From Leptothoe kymatousa TAU-MAC 1615 (GTDB taxonomy: Bacteria > Cyanobacteriota > Cyanobacteriia > Phormidesmidales > Phormidesmidaceae), in assembly GCF_018739865.1 (NCBI RefSeq), contig NZ_JADOER010000009.1, positions 124,001-188,000 of the forward strand: a stretch of DNA of 64,000 nucleotides, written 5' to 3'. Below the pieces are notes generated by a model, which saw nothing but the letters and a program-made list of their open reading frames with translations, searched no databases and was not told the origin of the DNA. Below, piece after piece: positions 57,071-64,000 of the stretch. Numbering within the stretch: the stretch's first letter is position 1; the number at the start of each line of letters is the position of its first letter. A program made the translations under genes and the position numbers.

Positions 57071-57166
57071 GGGCTTGTGAAAAAATAAAATCATAGCCTT
57101 ATGTCTTGAAATCATGGCTCAACCAGCCTTTTCGGATTAAACCATGAAGTCGTTGATTGACAGCGC
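57071..57166 (-). repeat. MITE-like intergenic repeat, family 1, copy 3
   Basis: Reverse-orientation copy: on the minus strand GGCGCTGTCAATCAACGACT leads to AATCCGAAAAGGCTGG and ends TTTTTTCACAAGCCC. It ends beside the stop codon of the minus gene 57167-57817, like copy 1 beside 45586. Confidence 0.75.
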
Positions 57167-57817
57167 CTAAGACACATTTTTACCGACTGCCTGTAAAGAC
57201 GACGCCACGGTTTGAGACGCATCCGGGAAAAAGCTGTACAGCTTTTTAATCAGACTGTGGATCCCCTCACTGCCCCCCGCAATTAGGCCTGCCGTCAGCC
57301 CCAGGTCTAGCACTCTAAAAAGATATAACCGAAATATTTCTAGGGTGATAACGGGGGCAGGATACTGAATAATCCCTTCCAATGATCGAATGCCCACTAA
57401 TCCCATCAATAGGCCAAAGACGATGGCAACGCGCAAAATACTTTGGCGAATATGCTGTTTGTAGGACCGCAAACTTTCCTTAGCATTCAAAAGCTTTAGC
57501 TGAGCGGCCTTCACCCCTACATTACTAGCATCTGCTTTCACATCGGGAGAGAGCGAATCTAACTCCAACTGACGCTGCTCTAACTGAGTCGCAAGCCGGG
57601 ATTTCTCTTGAGAGAAGTAAGAGAGTGCATACACTTCCAGAGCCCTCTCCAAAAACAAAGCCACAATAATAAGTATAGAAAGCCGTTGAACCACAGTTTC
57701 AACAGACAATTTCGATAATACTAGCGGCTCTATCGGAATCAGTATATAGATCAAGCCACAGACTAAAATGGCATAAAACAAATAACGCAGAAGCTTCAAT
57801 AGGGGCTGACTATTCAT
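57167..57817 (-). CDS. Hypothetical membrane protein with coiled-coil region
   Basis: 216 residues: two N-terminal hydrophobic helices (YLFYAILVCGLIYILIPI; LSILIIVALFLERALEVYAL), a charged coiled-coil stretch (EKSRLATQLEQRQLELDSLS), then two more hydrophobic segments (ILRVAIVFGLLMGLVGIRSL; VLDLGLTAGLIAGGSEGIHS). No family recognised by eye. It stands alone on the minus strand, and a repeat abuts its stop. Confidence 0.7.
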   Translation of the reverse strand: MNSQPLLKLLRYLFYAILVCGLIYILIPIEPLVLSKLSVETVVQRLSILIIVALFLERALEVYALSYFSQEKSRLATQLEQRQLELDSLSPDVKADASNVGVKAAQLKLLNAKESLRSYKQHIRQSILRVAIVFGLLMGLVGIRSLEGIIQYPAPVITLEIFRLYLFRVLDLGLTAGLIAGGSEGIHSLIKKLYSFFPDASQTVASSLQAVGKNVS

Positions 57818-58742
57818 TGCACTGTCTCCTGATAGAGTTTAGGGAGGTCGCAGATCCATTGCGGCCACATGTGAGCCATACATTTATTCAATCAGTGGCC
57901 AAGGGGCCAATTCCAGCCATGCTCGCAAGAATCCCCATATCGCCGTTTCTGGTGTTGGCTTTCCCTAGAATTTAGGATAAGGCCAGTAAAGCGTTAAACG
58001 AGATGACGAGCTACTCTTTACTCTTCATCAGAGCGAATGCCAAGTTTCAGCCTTGACGCGGCCTTAGATAAGGATCGGCAGCGCTAGGATATTTCTAAGC
58101 ACATTGAACAATAGCCGTATAGTTATATACCTTCAAAACAACATATATACGGACGCAACGTCTTCGCAGCCATTATTTTTGCGGTAACCATTGCAATTAA
58201 TCCAGGGTCTTAGACGCTTTGATTAGCCACCAATTGATGACTATTTGCCAAAAATTGAACCTACAGGCCTGTATCGTAAACGACAGTAATGCAAACAAAT
58301 GAATATTAGTGTTTACACCAGAATTTAATAATTAATTAATCAATGCTAATATTAATGACATAAAGTTAAGACGTTTATTAGGGACGTCTTTGGAGCTATG
58401 GAATACACAAATTCTTAGGGTTTTTGGTAAACTCACAGGTCATTTATTTCCTTGGTAGAGATTATGACTATGCTCCTGGAAGTGGTGTGAAGGGTGTCCA
58501 GATCAGATGCACATAAAAATTTCCATTTAAGAAATGGTGGGAAAAGAAATCAGTTTTTTGATGGTTTTTCTCGTCCAGTAGAGATTTTCAAAGCCTCCAC
58601 AGTGGGCTTTCTCAATAAATATAAATAGGTTTTCAAGTTCCACTTGGAAAGAGATTCCCAGTGTTTTTTTCTGGGGTGTCAGACGCGGTCGTAGCAAGGC
58701 TACGCGCAATATTCGGTTGCCATTTATTAGGAGAGTATATCT
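57818..58742. other. Long intergenic (925 bp) before the sulfotransferase gene
   Basis: Contains MITE-like family 2 copy C (57951-58063). The last 250 bp, in the leader of the sulfotransferase gene, carry small hairpins (AAAGCC 58590-58595 / GGCTTT 58605-58610; CAAGT-tcc-ACTTG near 58637) and a mini-frame at 58464 of eight codons. The hairpins could belong to a regulatory 5' leader. No gene of normal size. Confidence 0.5.
57951..58063 (+). repeat. MITE-like intergenic repeat, family 2, copy C (degenerate)
   Basis: Shares TTTAGGATAAGGCCAGTAAA, GAGATGA, CTCTTTACTCTTCATCA and the CTTGACGCGGCC end with copies A and B; the terminal CTAGTG is worn. Same orientation as copy B. Confidence 0.65.
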
Positions 58743-59855
58743 ATGTCGCAAGGCGTAACAGACCAACAGCAGGCTAATCGTCCCACGCCTGTTCTGATGA
58801 TTCCCATTAGACGGTGTGGCAGTCACGCCTTACGCTTAAGACTCAACGCTAGTCCAGACTTTTATTCGCCATATCCCATGCACATAGTGGATTTTATGCC
58901 ACTGGTGCCTGCCTATGGAGATCTGAGCAACGATTGGAACTACTTCCAGATGGCAGTTGATTTGGTCGGGCTCCAAAACTCAACCATGGTGAAGTGGGAT
59001 GGGGTGGCGCTTGACCCCGTGAGTATTTTTAATACGATAAAAGATAAGCCCCGCAGCGTTCACATGGTTGCATGGGAAATGCTATTCCAGGCAGGGGAAC
59101 AAAATAATGCCAAGCTCGTAATGGATAAGTCCCTCGACAACATTCATTATGCCTCCGATCTAGTTTCTCTGTTTGATGACATGCTGTTTTTGAACGTTGT
59201 CCGTGATCCAAGGGCACAGATTTGCAGCATCAACCGCGCCATTATCCATGATTACGATACGCTGCTTAACAGCCTGACTTGGGTGAAGGCTCACAAGGCC
59301 GCTAAAGCCTTAGCTGACAAATTTCCTGACCGTGTTTTAACCATTCGCTACGAAGACTTTTTAACCAATCAAGAGGCGGTCTTACGTAAGGTATGTCAGT
59401 TCTTTAAGATTGATTTTCTACCGACAATGCTAGATATCTCAGCCTCTCCAGAGGCTCAAAGCATCGCCGGTAGATCGGCTCTGTGGGAAAATAATTGCTT
59501 TGCCCCCATCGCTGCCAACATCGACAAATTCAAAAAGGCACTGAGTGCAGAAGAGATTGAAATTATTGAGACAGTGACCAAAGATTATATGGACCTGTAC
59601 GGCTACAGTTTCATGACTTCGGCCTCGGCTAACGTCAATGATGATGCCATTGAATCTGCCAAAGAACGTAGCGCATTGGGCAAGCATAAAGCATGGCTAG
59701 ATCTAGAGTTGTTTGATCCTCAAGATTATCAACTCAGACAGTTTCGCAATGACTATCTGGGCATGATCAAACAGCGGTTGACGGCCTCTCAAAAGAAAAA
59801 ATTAAACGGCAGCTCGGTGAACGTCCAAGGGATTCAACTGCAAAAAATTGCCTAG
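58743..59855 (+). CDS. Sulfotransferase family protein
   Basis: 370 residues, soluble. The N-terminal TPVLMIPIRRCGSHALRLRL is the 5'-phosphosulfate-binding loop (PSB-like, here RRCGSHA); LNVVRDPRAQICSINRA is the 3'-phosphate-binding region and TIRYEDFLTNQEAVLRKVCQ the usual following helix, as in carbohydrate or glycopeptide PAPS sulfotransferases. A good AGGAG lies 10 bp before the ATG. It is followed at 37 bp by an APS/PAPS reductase, so the genes share the activated-sulfate pool. Acceptor unknown. Confidence 0.85.
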   Translation: MSQGVTDQQQANRPTPVLMIPIRRCGSHALRLRLNASPDFYSPYPMHIVDFMPLVPAYGDLSNDWNYFQMAVDLVGLQNSTMVKWDGVALDPVSIFNTIKDKPRSVHMVAWEMLFQAGEQNNAKLVMDKSLDNIHYASDLVSLFDDMLFLNVVRDPRAQICSINRAIIHDYDTLLNSLTWVKAHKAAKALADKFPDRVLTIRYEDFLTNQEAVLRKVCQFFKIDFLPTMLDISASPEAQSIAGRSALWENNCFAPIAANIDKFKKALSAEEIEIIETVTKDYMDLYGYSFMTSASANVNDDAIESAKERSALGKHKAWLDLELFDPQDYQLRQFRNDYLGMIKQRLTASQKKKLNGSSVNVQGIQLQKIA

Positions 59856-59892
59856 TTAATAATTGCTTAATTAGAGGGGGAAATTAGGTCTC

Positions 59893-60642
59893 ATGGTTCA
59901 GACTCCGATCAAGTCTAAAAGTTTAGATATTGAGGCGTTACAAGCGAAGTATGTGGATAAGTCTCCAATGCAAATTCTTGAGTTTGCCTTAGAGCAGTTC
60001 GATAACATCTCACTTTCATTTAGTGGTGCTGAAGATGTCGTTCTAATTGACATGGCGACCAAAATCAAAAGTGACATCCAAGTGTTCACCATTGACACAG
60101 GTCGTCTACACAAGGAAACGTATCAGTTTCTCGACCAAGTCCGAGAGAAGTACAAAATCGACCTGGAAGTTCTTTTTCCAGACACTGAGAAAGTTGAAAC
60201 TTTAGTTCGAGAAAAAGGGCTATTTAGTTTTTACAAAGATGGCCACAAAGAATGTTGTGCGATTCGTAAGGTGGATTCTCTTCGTCGAAAATTAGCCACA
60301 GCAGAGGCCTGGATCACTGGGCAGCGTAAAGACCAGAGTCCGGACACGCGCGCCAGTATTCCGGTCATCCAAGCCGATACGGCTTTTTCCACCGCCGACA
60401 ATCAATTGATTAAGTTTAATCCCCTGGCCAGTTGGTCATCGGCGCAAGTCTGGAAATATATCCGATTTAACAAAGTGCCCTACAACTCATTGCATCAGCA
60501 GGGGTTTATTAGCATTGGCTGCGAACCTTGCACCATGGCAGTTTTGCCAAGTCAGCACGAGCGAGAAGGGCGCTGGTGGTGGGAAAACAGTGCCGATAAA
60601 GAATGCGGCTTTCACTCGATCAATTCAAAGCCAGGCACCTGA
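59893..60642 (+). CDS. cysH: Phosphoadenylyl/adenylyl-sulfate reductase, Fe-S (APS) type
   Basis: 249 residues. P-loop-like [35 protein letters not shown], and the 4Fe-4S cysteine pattern C121-C122 (KECCAIRK) and C210/C213 (IGCEPCT), with catalytic C238 in KECGFH near the end. The CC/CxxC pattern marks the APS reductase group rather than the cluster-free PAPS enzymes. It reduces activated sulfate to sulfite using thioredoxin. Upstream of sat by 166 bp, so the two likely work in the same pathway. Confidence 0.92.
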   Translation: MVQTPIKSKSLDIEALQAKYVDKSPMQILEFALEQFDNISLSFSGAEDVVLIDMATKIKSDIQVFTIDTGRLHKETYQFLDQVREKYKIDLEVLFPDTEKVETLVREKGLFSFYKDGHKECCAIRKVDSLRRKLATAEAWITGQRKDQSPDTRASIPVIQADTAFSTADNQLIKFNPLASWSSAQVWKYIRFNKVPYNSLHQQGFISIGCEPCTMAVLPSQHEREGRWWWENSADKECGFHSINSKPGT

Positions 60643-60808
60643 TTTTGGGGAGGGTTCTAAACCGCTGGCGGCTGGCAACAGCCCTAGCACACCCCATCGT
60701 CTAAATCTGTCGCGTCGTGTGACGGTTAATGACAGTTCATCAGGTTATTTGCCCTGGTCTTGGAACGCTAGGGCTGTTGTATACGAGAGACAAAATAGGA
60801 GTTGTATT

Positions 60809-61987
60809 ATGTCTATTGGTTTAATTGAAGCCCATGGTAAACAGCTGGTAAATCGGGTTTTAGATGGCCCCCAGCGCCAAGATTTATTTGAAAAGGCCCA
60901 TGCCCTACCGCGCATTACGCTGTCTACGCGCAACATTGCCGACGTGCAGTGCATTGCCACCGGCATCTATAGTCCCCTGGAAGGGTTTGTTAATGAAGCT
61001 GAGTACACGTCTATCGTGAACGATATGCGCCTCAGCAATGGTCTCGCCTGGTCGATTCCGGTCACGCTGCAGATTCCGGCGGATGAAGCGGATAAGTGTC
61101 GGCTGGATAGTCAGATTGCCCTAGCCCATCCCAATGGCGACATTTTGGCGGTGATGACGGTGGAGAGCAAGTTTACCCCCGACCAGGACCATGAGGCCCA
61201 GAAAGTCTATCTCACCACCGAGGACGCCCACCCTGGGGTGAAGGCGATGAAGGCGGAAGGCCCCGTCTATTTGGGGGGACCGATTTCTCTGGTGAACACG
61301 ATTCCCTATGACAACTTTTTGGACTATCGCCTCAGCCCGGTGCAAACGCGACTGGAGTTTGCCAACCGTGAGTGGAAAACGGTGGTGGCCTTCCAAACCC
61401 GCAACCCCATCCACCGGGCCCATGAGTACATCACTAAAACGGCCCTAGAAACCGTGGACGGGTTGTTTATTAACCCCCTGGTGGGCATGACCAAGTCGGA
61501 TGATATTCCGGCGGATGTGCGGGTGAAGTGCTATGAGACCATTATGCGGCTCTACTACCCGGAGGATCGCACCCTGTTGGGCGTATTCCCAGCCGCCATG
61601 CGCTATGCCGGTCCTCGGGAGGCGATTATGCATGCGATCGCACGGCAGAACTATGGCTGCACCCACTTTATTGTTGGCCGTGACCATGCCGGGGTGGGCG
61701 ACTACTACGGCACCTACGATGCCCAGAAGCTATTCGACGAATTTAACGCCGATGAGCTCAAGATTCAGCCGGTGAAGTTTGAGCATGCCTTCTACTGCAC
61801 GCGCACCAAAGGGATGGCCACCGCCAAGACCAGCCCCAGTGCCAAGGAAGAGCGCATCCATCTGTCCGGCACCAAGGTGCGCACCATGCTCAGGGAAGGC
61901 AAGTGCCCGCCCCCTGAATTTAGCCGCCCCGAAATCGCTCAGATTCTAGTAGACTCTATGCAGTCTCCTGAACTGACGACGGCCTAA
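60809..61987 (+). CDS. sat: Sulfate adenylyltransferase (ATP sulfurylase), copy 1
   Basis: 392 residues from the ATG at 60809, preceded by AGGAG; the frame is open upstream into cysH but is not Sat-like there. Single-chain Sat/MET3 type: IGLIEAHGKQLVNRVL, GIYSPLEGFVNEAEY, the QTRNPIHRAHEYI nucleotide-binding QxRN/HxxH motifs, VGRDHAGVGDYYGTYDAQKL and HLSGTKVRTMLREG. Makes APS from sulfate and ATP. The first half closely matches the second copy at 63386. Confidence 0.96.
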   Translation: MSIGLIEAHGKQLVNRVLDGPQRQDLFEKAHALPRITLSTRNIADVQCIATGIYSPLEGFVNEAEYTSIVNDMRLSNGLAWSIPVTLQIPADEADKCRLDSQIALAHPNGDILAVMTVESKFTPDQDHEAQKVYLTTEDAHPGVKAMKAEGPVYLGGPISLVNTIPYDNFLDYRLSPVQTRLEFANREWKTVVAFQTRNPIHRAHEYITKTALETVDGLFINPLVGMTKSDDIPADVRVKCYETIMRLYYPEDRTLLGVFPAAMRYAGPREAIMHAIARQNYGCTHFIVGRDHAGVGDYYGTYDAQKLFDEFNADELKIQPVKFEHAFYCTRTKGMATAKTSPSAKEERIHLSGTKVRTMLREGKCPPPEFSRPEIAQILVDSMQSPELTTA

Positions 61988-62001
61988 GCGCCGCTAGTTG
62001 G

Positions 62002-62035
62002 GTCCCCTGGGTGGTCTGCAGACCACCCAGGGGAC
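62002..62035. terminator. 34-bp perfect palindrome after sat
   Basis: GTCCCCTGGGTGGTCT (62002-62017) and its exact complement AGACCACCCAGGGGAC (62020-62035) are separated only by GC. Very stable stem with a tiny loop; no T-run, so terminator function is inferred from the position after sat. Confidence 0.8.
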
Positions 62036-62177
62036 TTAAAATATTCTCTGGAAACGATAATATAATTCAGCATCTACTCTTATTCGTTAGTAAAATTTGG
62101 GTCGCTTTTTTTGAGCAGACCCCAACAGGAACACACATACACTTACTCCCACTTATATCTATTAGGGTGCGATCAAA

Positions 62178-62999
62178 ATGGTATTAGAAAGTTGGCTATT
62201 GCTGGCCAGCGGAGGGGTGGTCACCGGCATATTGGCCGGGCTGCTAGGCATCGGGGGGGGCGTGATTTTAGTTCCCCTAATGATTACATTGGGCTACGCG
62301 CCCATTAAGGTGGTGGCCACCAGCAGTTTGGCCATAGCCATTACGGCCATAGCCGGCAGTATTCAAAACTGGCGCATAGGTTGCCTGGATATAAAGCGCG
62401 TGGTGTACCTGGGGGTGCCCGCCTTAATGACGGTGCAACTAGGGGTGCTAATTGCGACCCAAATACCCGCCCACATGATTTTATTAATGTTCGGGGCCTT
62501 TTTAATCGTCAATATTTATCTAATTGACTGTCGTCAAAAATTATCCACTGCACCCAACGGAAAGCGCGTCTCCCCACTTAACCCTCTAGCCTCTGAGCTT
62601 CTCGTGGGTGCCATTGCCGGTCTATTAACCGGAATATTGGGCGTGGGCGGGGGAATTGTTATGATCACCCTGCAAATGTTGTTGCTGGGCAGACATATCA
62701 AGGCCGCCATTCAAACTAGCCTGGGGGTTTTGGCCGGTGTGGCGTTGTCGGCTTGTTTGGTCCATGGCACCAAAGGTAACTTGTTGGTGATGCCGGGTCT
62801 CACCCTAGGTTTGGGGAGCTTGCTCGGCGTTAGGCTGAGTACTCGATTTTTACCCAAACTCCCCGATGCAACCGTCAAACTTATTTTTAGAATCTTTCTA
62901 GCGGTAATGTCGGCCTATGTTTTTTGGCAGGCCTATCAGATATTTCCAGAGACCTATGGGGTGAACCCCTACGGCCTCAGCTACCTGACCGTGGGATAG
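62178..62999 (+). CDS. TauE/SafE family sulfite/organosulfur exporter
   Basis: 273 residues with about eight hydrophobic segments in two repeated halves. The halves start GGVVTGILAGLLGIGGGVIL and GAIAGLLTGILGVGGGIVMI, the twin glycine-rich TauE/SafE motifs. Family members export sulfite, sulfoacetate or thiosulfate, or import sulfate. Lying between two ATP sulfurylase genes, it is best placed in sulfur oxyanion handling; direction and substrate are inferred. Confidence 0.9.
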   Translation: MVLESWLLLASGGVVTGILAGLLGIGGGVILVPLMITLGYAPIKVVATSSLAIAITAIAGSIQNWRIGCLDIKRVVYLGVPALMTVQLGVLIATQIPAHMILLMFGAFLIVNIYLIDCRQKLSTAPNGKRVSPLNPLASELLVGAIAGLLTGILGVGGGIVMITLQMLLLGRHIKAAIQTSLGVLAGVALSACLVHGTKGNLLVMPGLTLGLGSLLGVRLSTRFLPKLPDATVKLIFRIFLAVMSAYVFWQAYQIFPETYGVNPYGLSYLTVG

Positions 63000-63385
63000 G
63001 GGCAAAATTAGCAGTGATTTGTCGAAAATCTGGTGAACGTGGCCGGAGCTTTGTCTTACCAGGCTTTTGTCTTTTGTTTCCTAAATTCTCAAGTACTTGC
63101 CCAGGCTTACAAAGAATTGAACAATCCCACTAAAAATATCCTGAAAATTGATAACGGTACTTTTTTTATTTAAAGACCTCAAAAAGTTGTTCCACCTTTA
63201 ATTGACAATCCTTGAAGTAAGTTCCAGAATTTTTATTGGGTGATATCTCACTAGAATAAATTACAAAAAACTGCTTCATTGGAAACGAGAGGAGCAATTC
63301 TACGGTTGAAATAGTATTTTTGTTTCTCGATTTCAATTATTGAAACGTTCTAGTTTACGAATAAGACGCTTAGGAGTATAAATTT
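63000..63385. other. Intergenic leader of the second sat
   Basis: 386 bp, AT-rich with no gene. An AGGAG at 63372-63376 precedes the GTG start, in a context similar to that of the first sat. Confidence 0.45.
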
Positions 63386-64000
63386 GTGGCTATTGGTTTA
63401 ATTGAACCTCATGGTAAACAGCTAGTAAATCGTTCCCTTGAGGGTAATGAGCGTCAGGACCTATTTGAAAAGGCCCATGCACTGCCAAGAATCACCCTCT
63501 CCACTCGCAATATTGCAGATTTACAGTGTATTGCCACTGGTATTTACAGCCCTTTGGAAGGTTTCGTTAACGAAGCTGACTATAATTCCATTGTTAATAC
63601 CATGCGTCTCAGCAATGGTTTGGCATGGTCCATTCCTGTAACGCTACAGATTTCTGAGGCCGATGCTGAAAAGTGTCGTCTAGATAGTCAGATTGCTTTG
63701 GCTCATCCCAACGGTGAGATCATGGCGGTGATGACGGTGGAGAGCAAGTTTACTCCCGACCAGGACCATGAAGCTCAGCAGATATATCTGACCACTGAGG
63801 ACGCCCACCCTGGTGTAAAAGCCATGAAGGCTGAAGGCCCCGTTTATTTGGGTGGCCCCATTTCGTTGGTGAATGATATTCCCTACGATAACTTCCTGCA
63901 GTACCGCCTCAGTCCCGTAAAGACTCGTTTAGAGTTTGCTAACCGTGGCTGGAAGACTGTTGTGGCCTTCCAAACCCGCAACCCCATTCACCGGGCCCAC
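63386..64000 (+). CDS. sat: Sulfate adenylyltransferase, copy 2 (cut by window end)
   Basis: 205 codons from a GTG at 63386 with no stop. Reads VAIGLIEPHGKQLVNRSLEG, then GIYSPLEGFVNEADY, MTVESKFTPDQDHEAQ and AFQTRNPIHRAH. Much of it is the same as copy 1; differences are conservative, so it is a diverged paralogue, not a fragment. The 3' half lies beyond the window. Two sat genes could serve assimilation and sulfation, or sulfite oxidation in reverse. Confidence 0.94.
   Translation, partial: MAIGLIEPHGKQLVNRSLEGNERQDLFEKAHALPRITLSTRNIADLQCIATGIYSPLEGFVNEADYNSIVNTMRLSNGLAWSIPVTLQISEADAEKCRLDSQIALAHPNGEIMAVMTVESKFTPDQDHEAQQIYLTTEDAHPGVKAMKAEGPVYLGGPISLVNDIPYDNFLQYRLSPVKTRLEFANRGWKTVVAFQTRNPIHRAH

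Overview
The window reads as a stretch of cyanobacterial chromosome. The octamer GCGATCGC (HIP1, over-represented in many cyanobacteria) recurs throughout, for example at 4028, 5532, 14643 and 17706. The gene content agrees: PATAN-type response regulator, GAF-GAF-PAS adenylate cyclase, the bamA-lpxC-fabZ-lpxA-lpxB order, and cNMP/C39-like ABC exporter. No rRNA, tRNA, CRISPR array or intact IS transposase was recognised. Small non-coding repeats are abundant, and several genes are broken or reduced to stubs, so the genome looks repeat-rich and actively remodelled.

Layout. 1-2838 (minus): a Uma2-family gene cut by the window edge and an NB-ARC/TPR (STAND) gene interrupted by one in-frame TAG. 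3063-11935 (plus): small membrane protein, GT2 glycosyltransferase, PATAN-REC regulator, lysS followed by a 44/45-bp tandem repeat, a large class III cyclase, purC. 12162-19514 (plus): outer-membrane biogenesis block bamA-lpxC-fabZ-lpxA-lpxB, then exbB-exbD; a bidirectional terminator separates this from convergent eno. 21465-24681: gloA and clpB. 25014-30331 (minus): PPIase, ABC exporter and HlyD adaptor, a type I secretion operon. 30751-31077: three 109-bp repeats ahead of a PstS-like gene and rsmE. 33596-41574: an ArsR-like gene, a secreted protein, a filamentous-haemagglutinin-type protein flanked by two C-terminal relics of relatives, and a full arsenate module (arsC divergent from arsR, then GAPDH and ArsJ).

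41736-44951: a mini membrane protein, a membrane-anchored sulfotransferase and an arylsulfotransferase. 45489-47707: small genes, repeats and a frameshifted methyltransferase relic. 47871-52597: glycine betaine/proline uptake (proV, proW and two proX lipoproteins). 52701-57817: accessory region with stubs, DUF4345 + AraC, PEBP, EEP nuclease and a membrane protein. 58743-64000: sulfotransferase, Fe-S type APS reductase, ATP sulfurylase, TauE/SafE transporter and a second ATP sulfurylase cut by the window end.

Themes. (i) Sulfur: sulfate activation (two sat copies), APS reduction, sulfur-anion export and three sulfotransferase-type enzymes lie within about 22 kb, suggesting both assimilation and sulfation of a cell-surface or secreted product. 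(ii) Arsenic: the GAPDH/ArsJ pair fits arsenate efflux as 1-arseno-3-phosphoglycerate, with an inverted repeat filling the promoter spacer. (iii) Surface/secretion: BamA, LPS enzymes, type I export and a TPS-type adhesin. (iv) Two families of short MITE-like repeats, three copies each, sit at gene ends.
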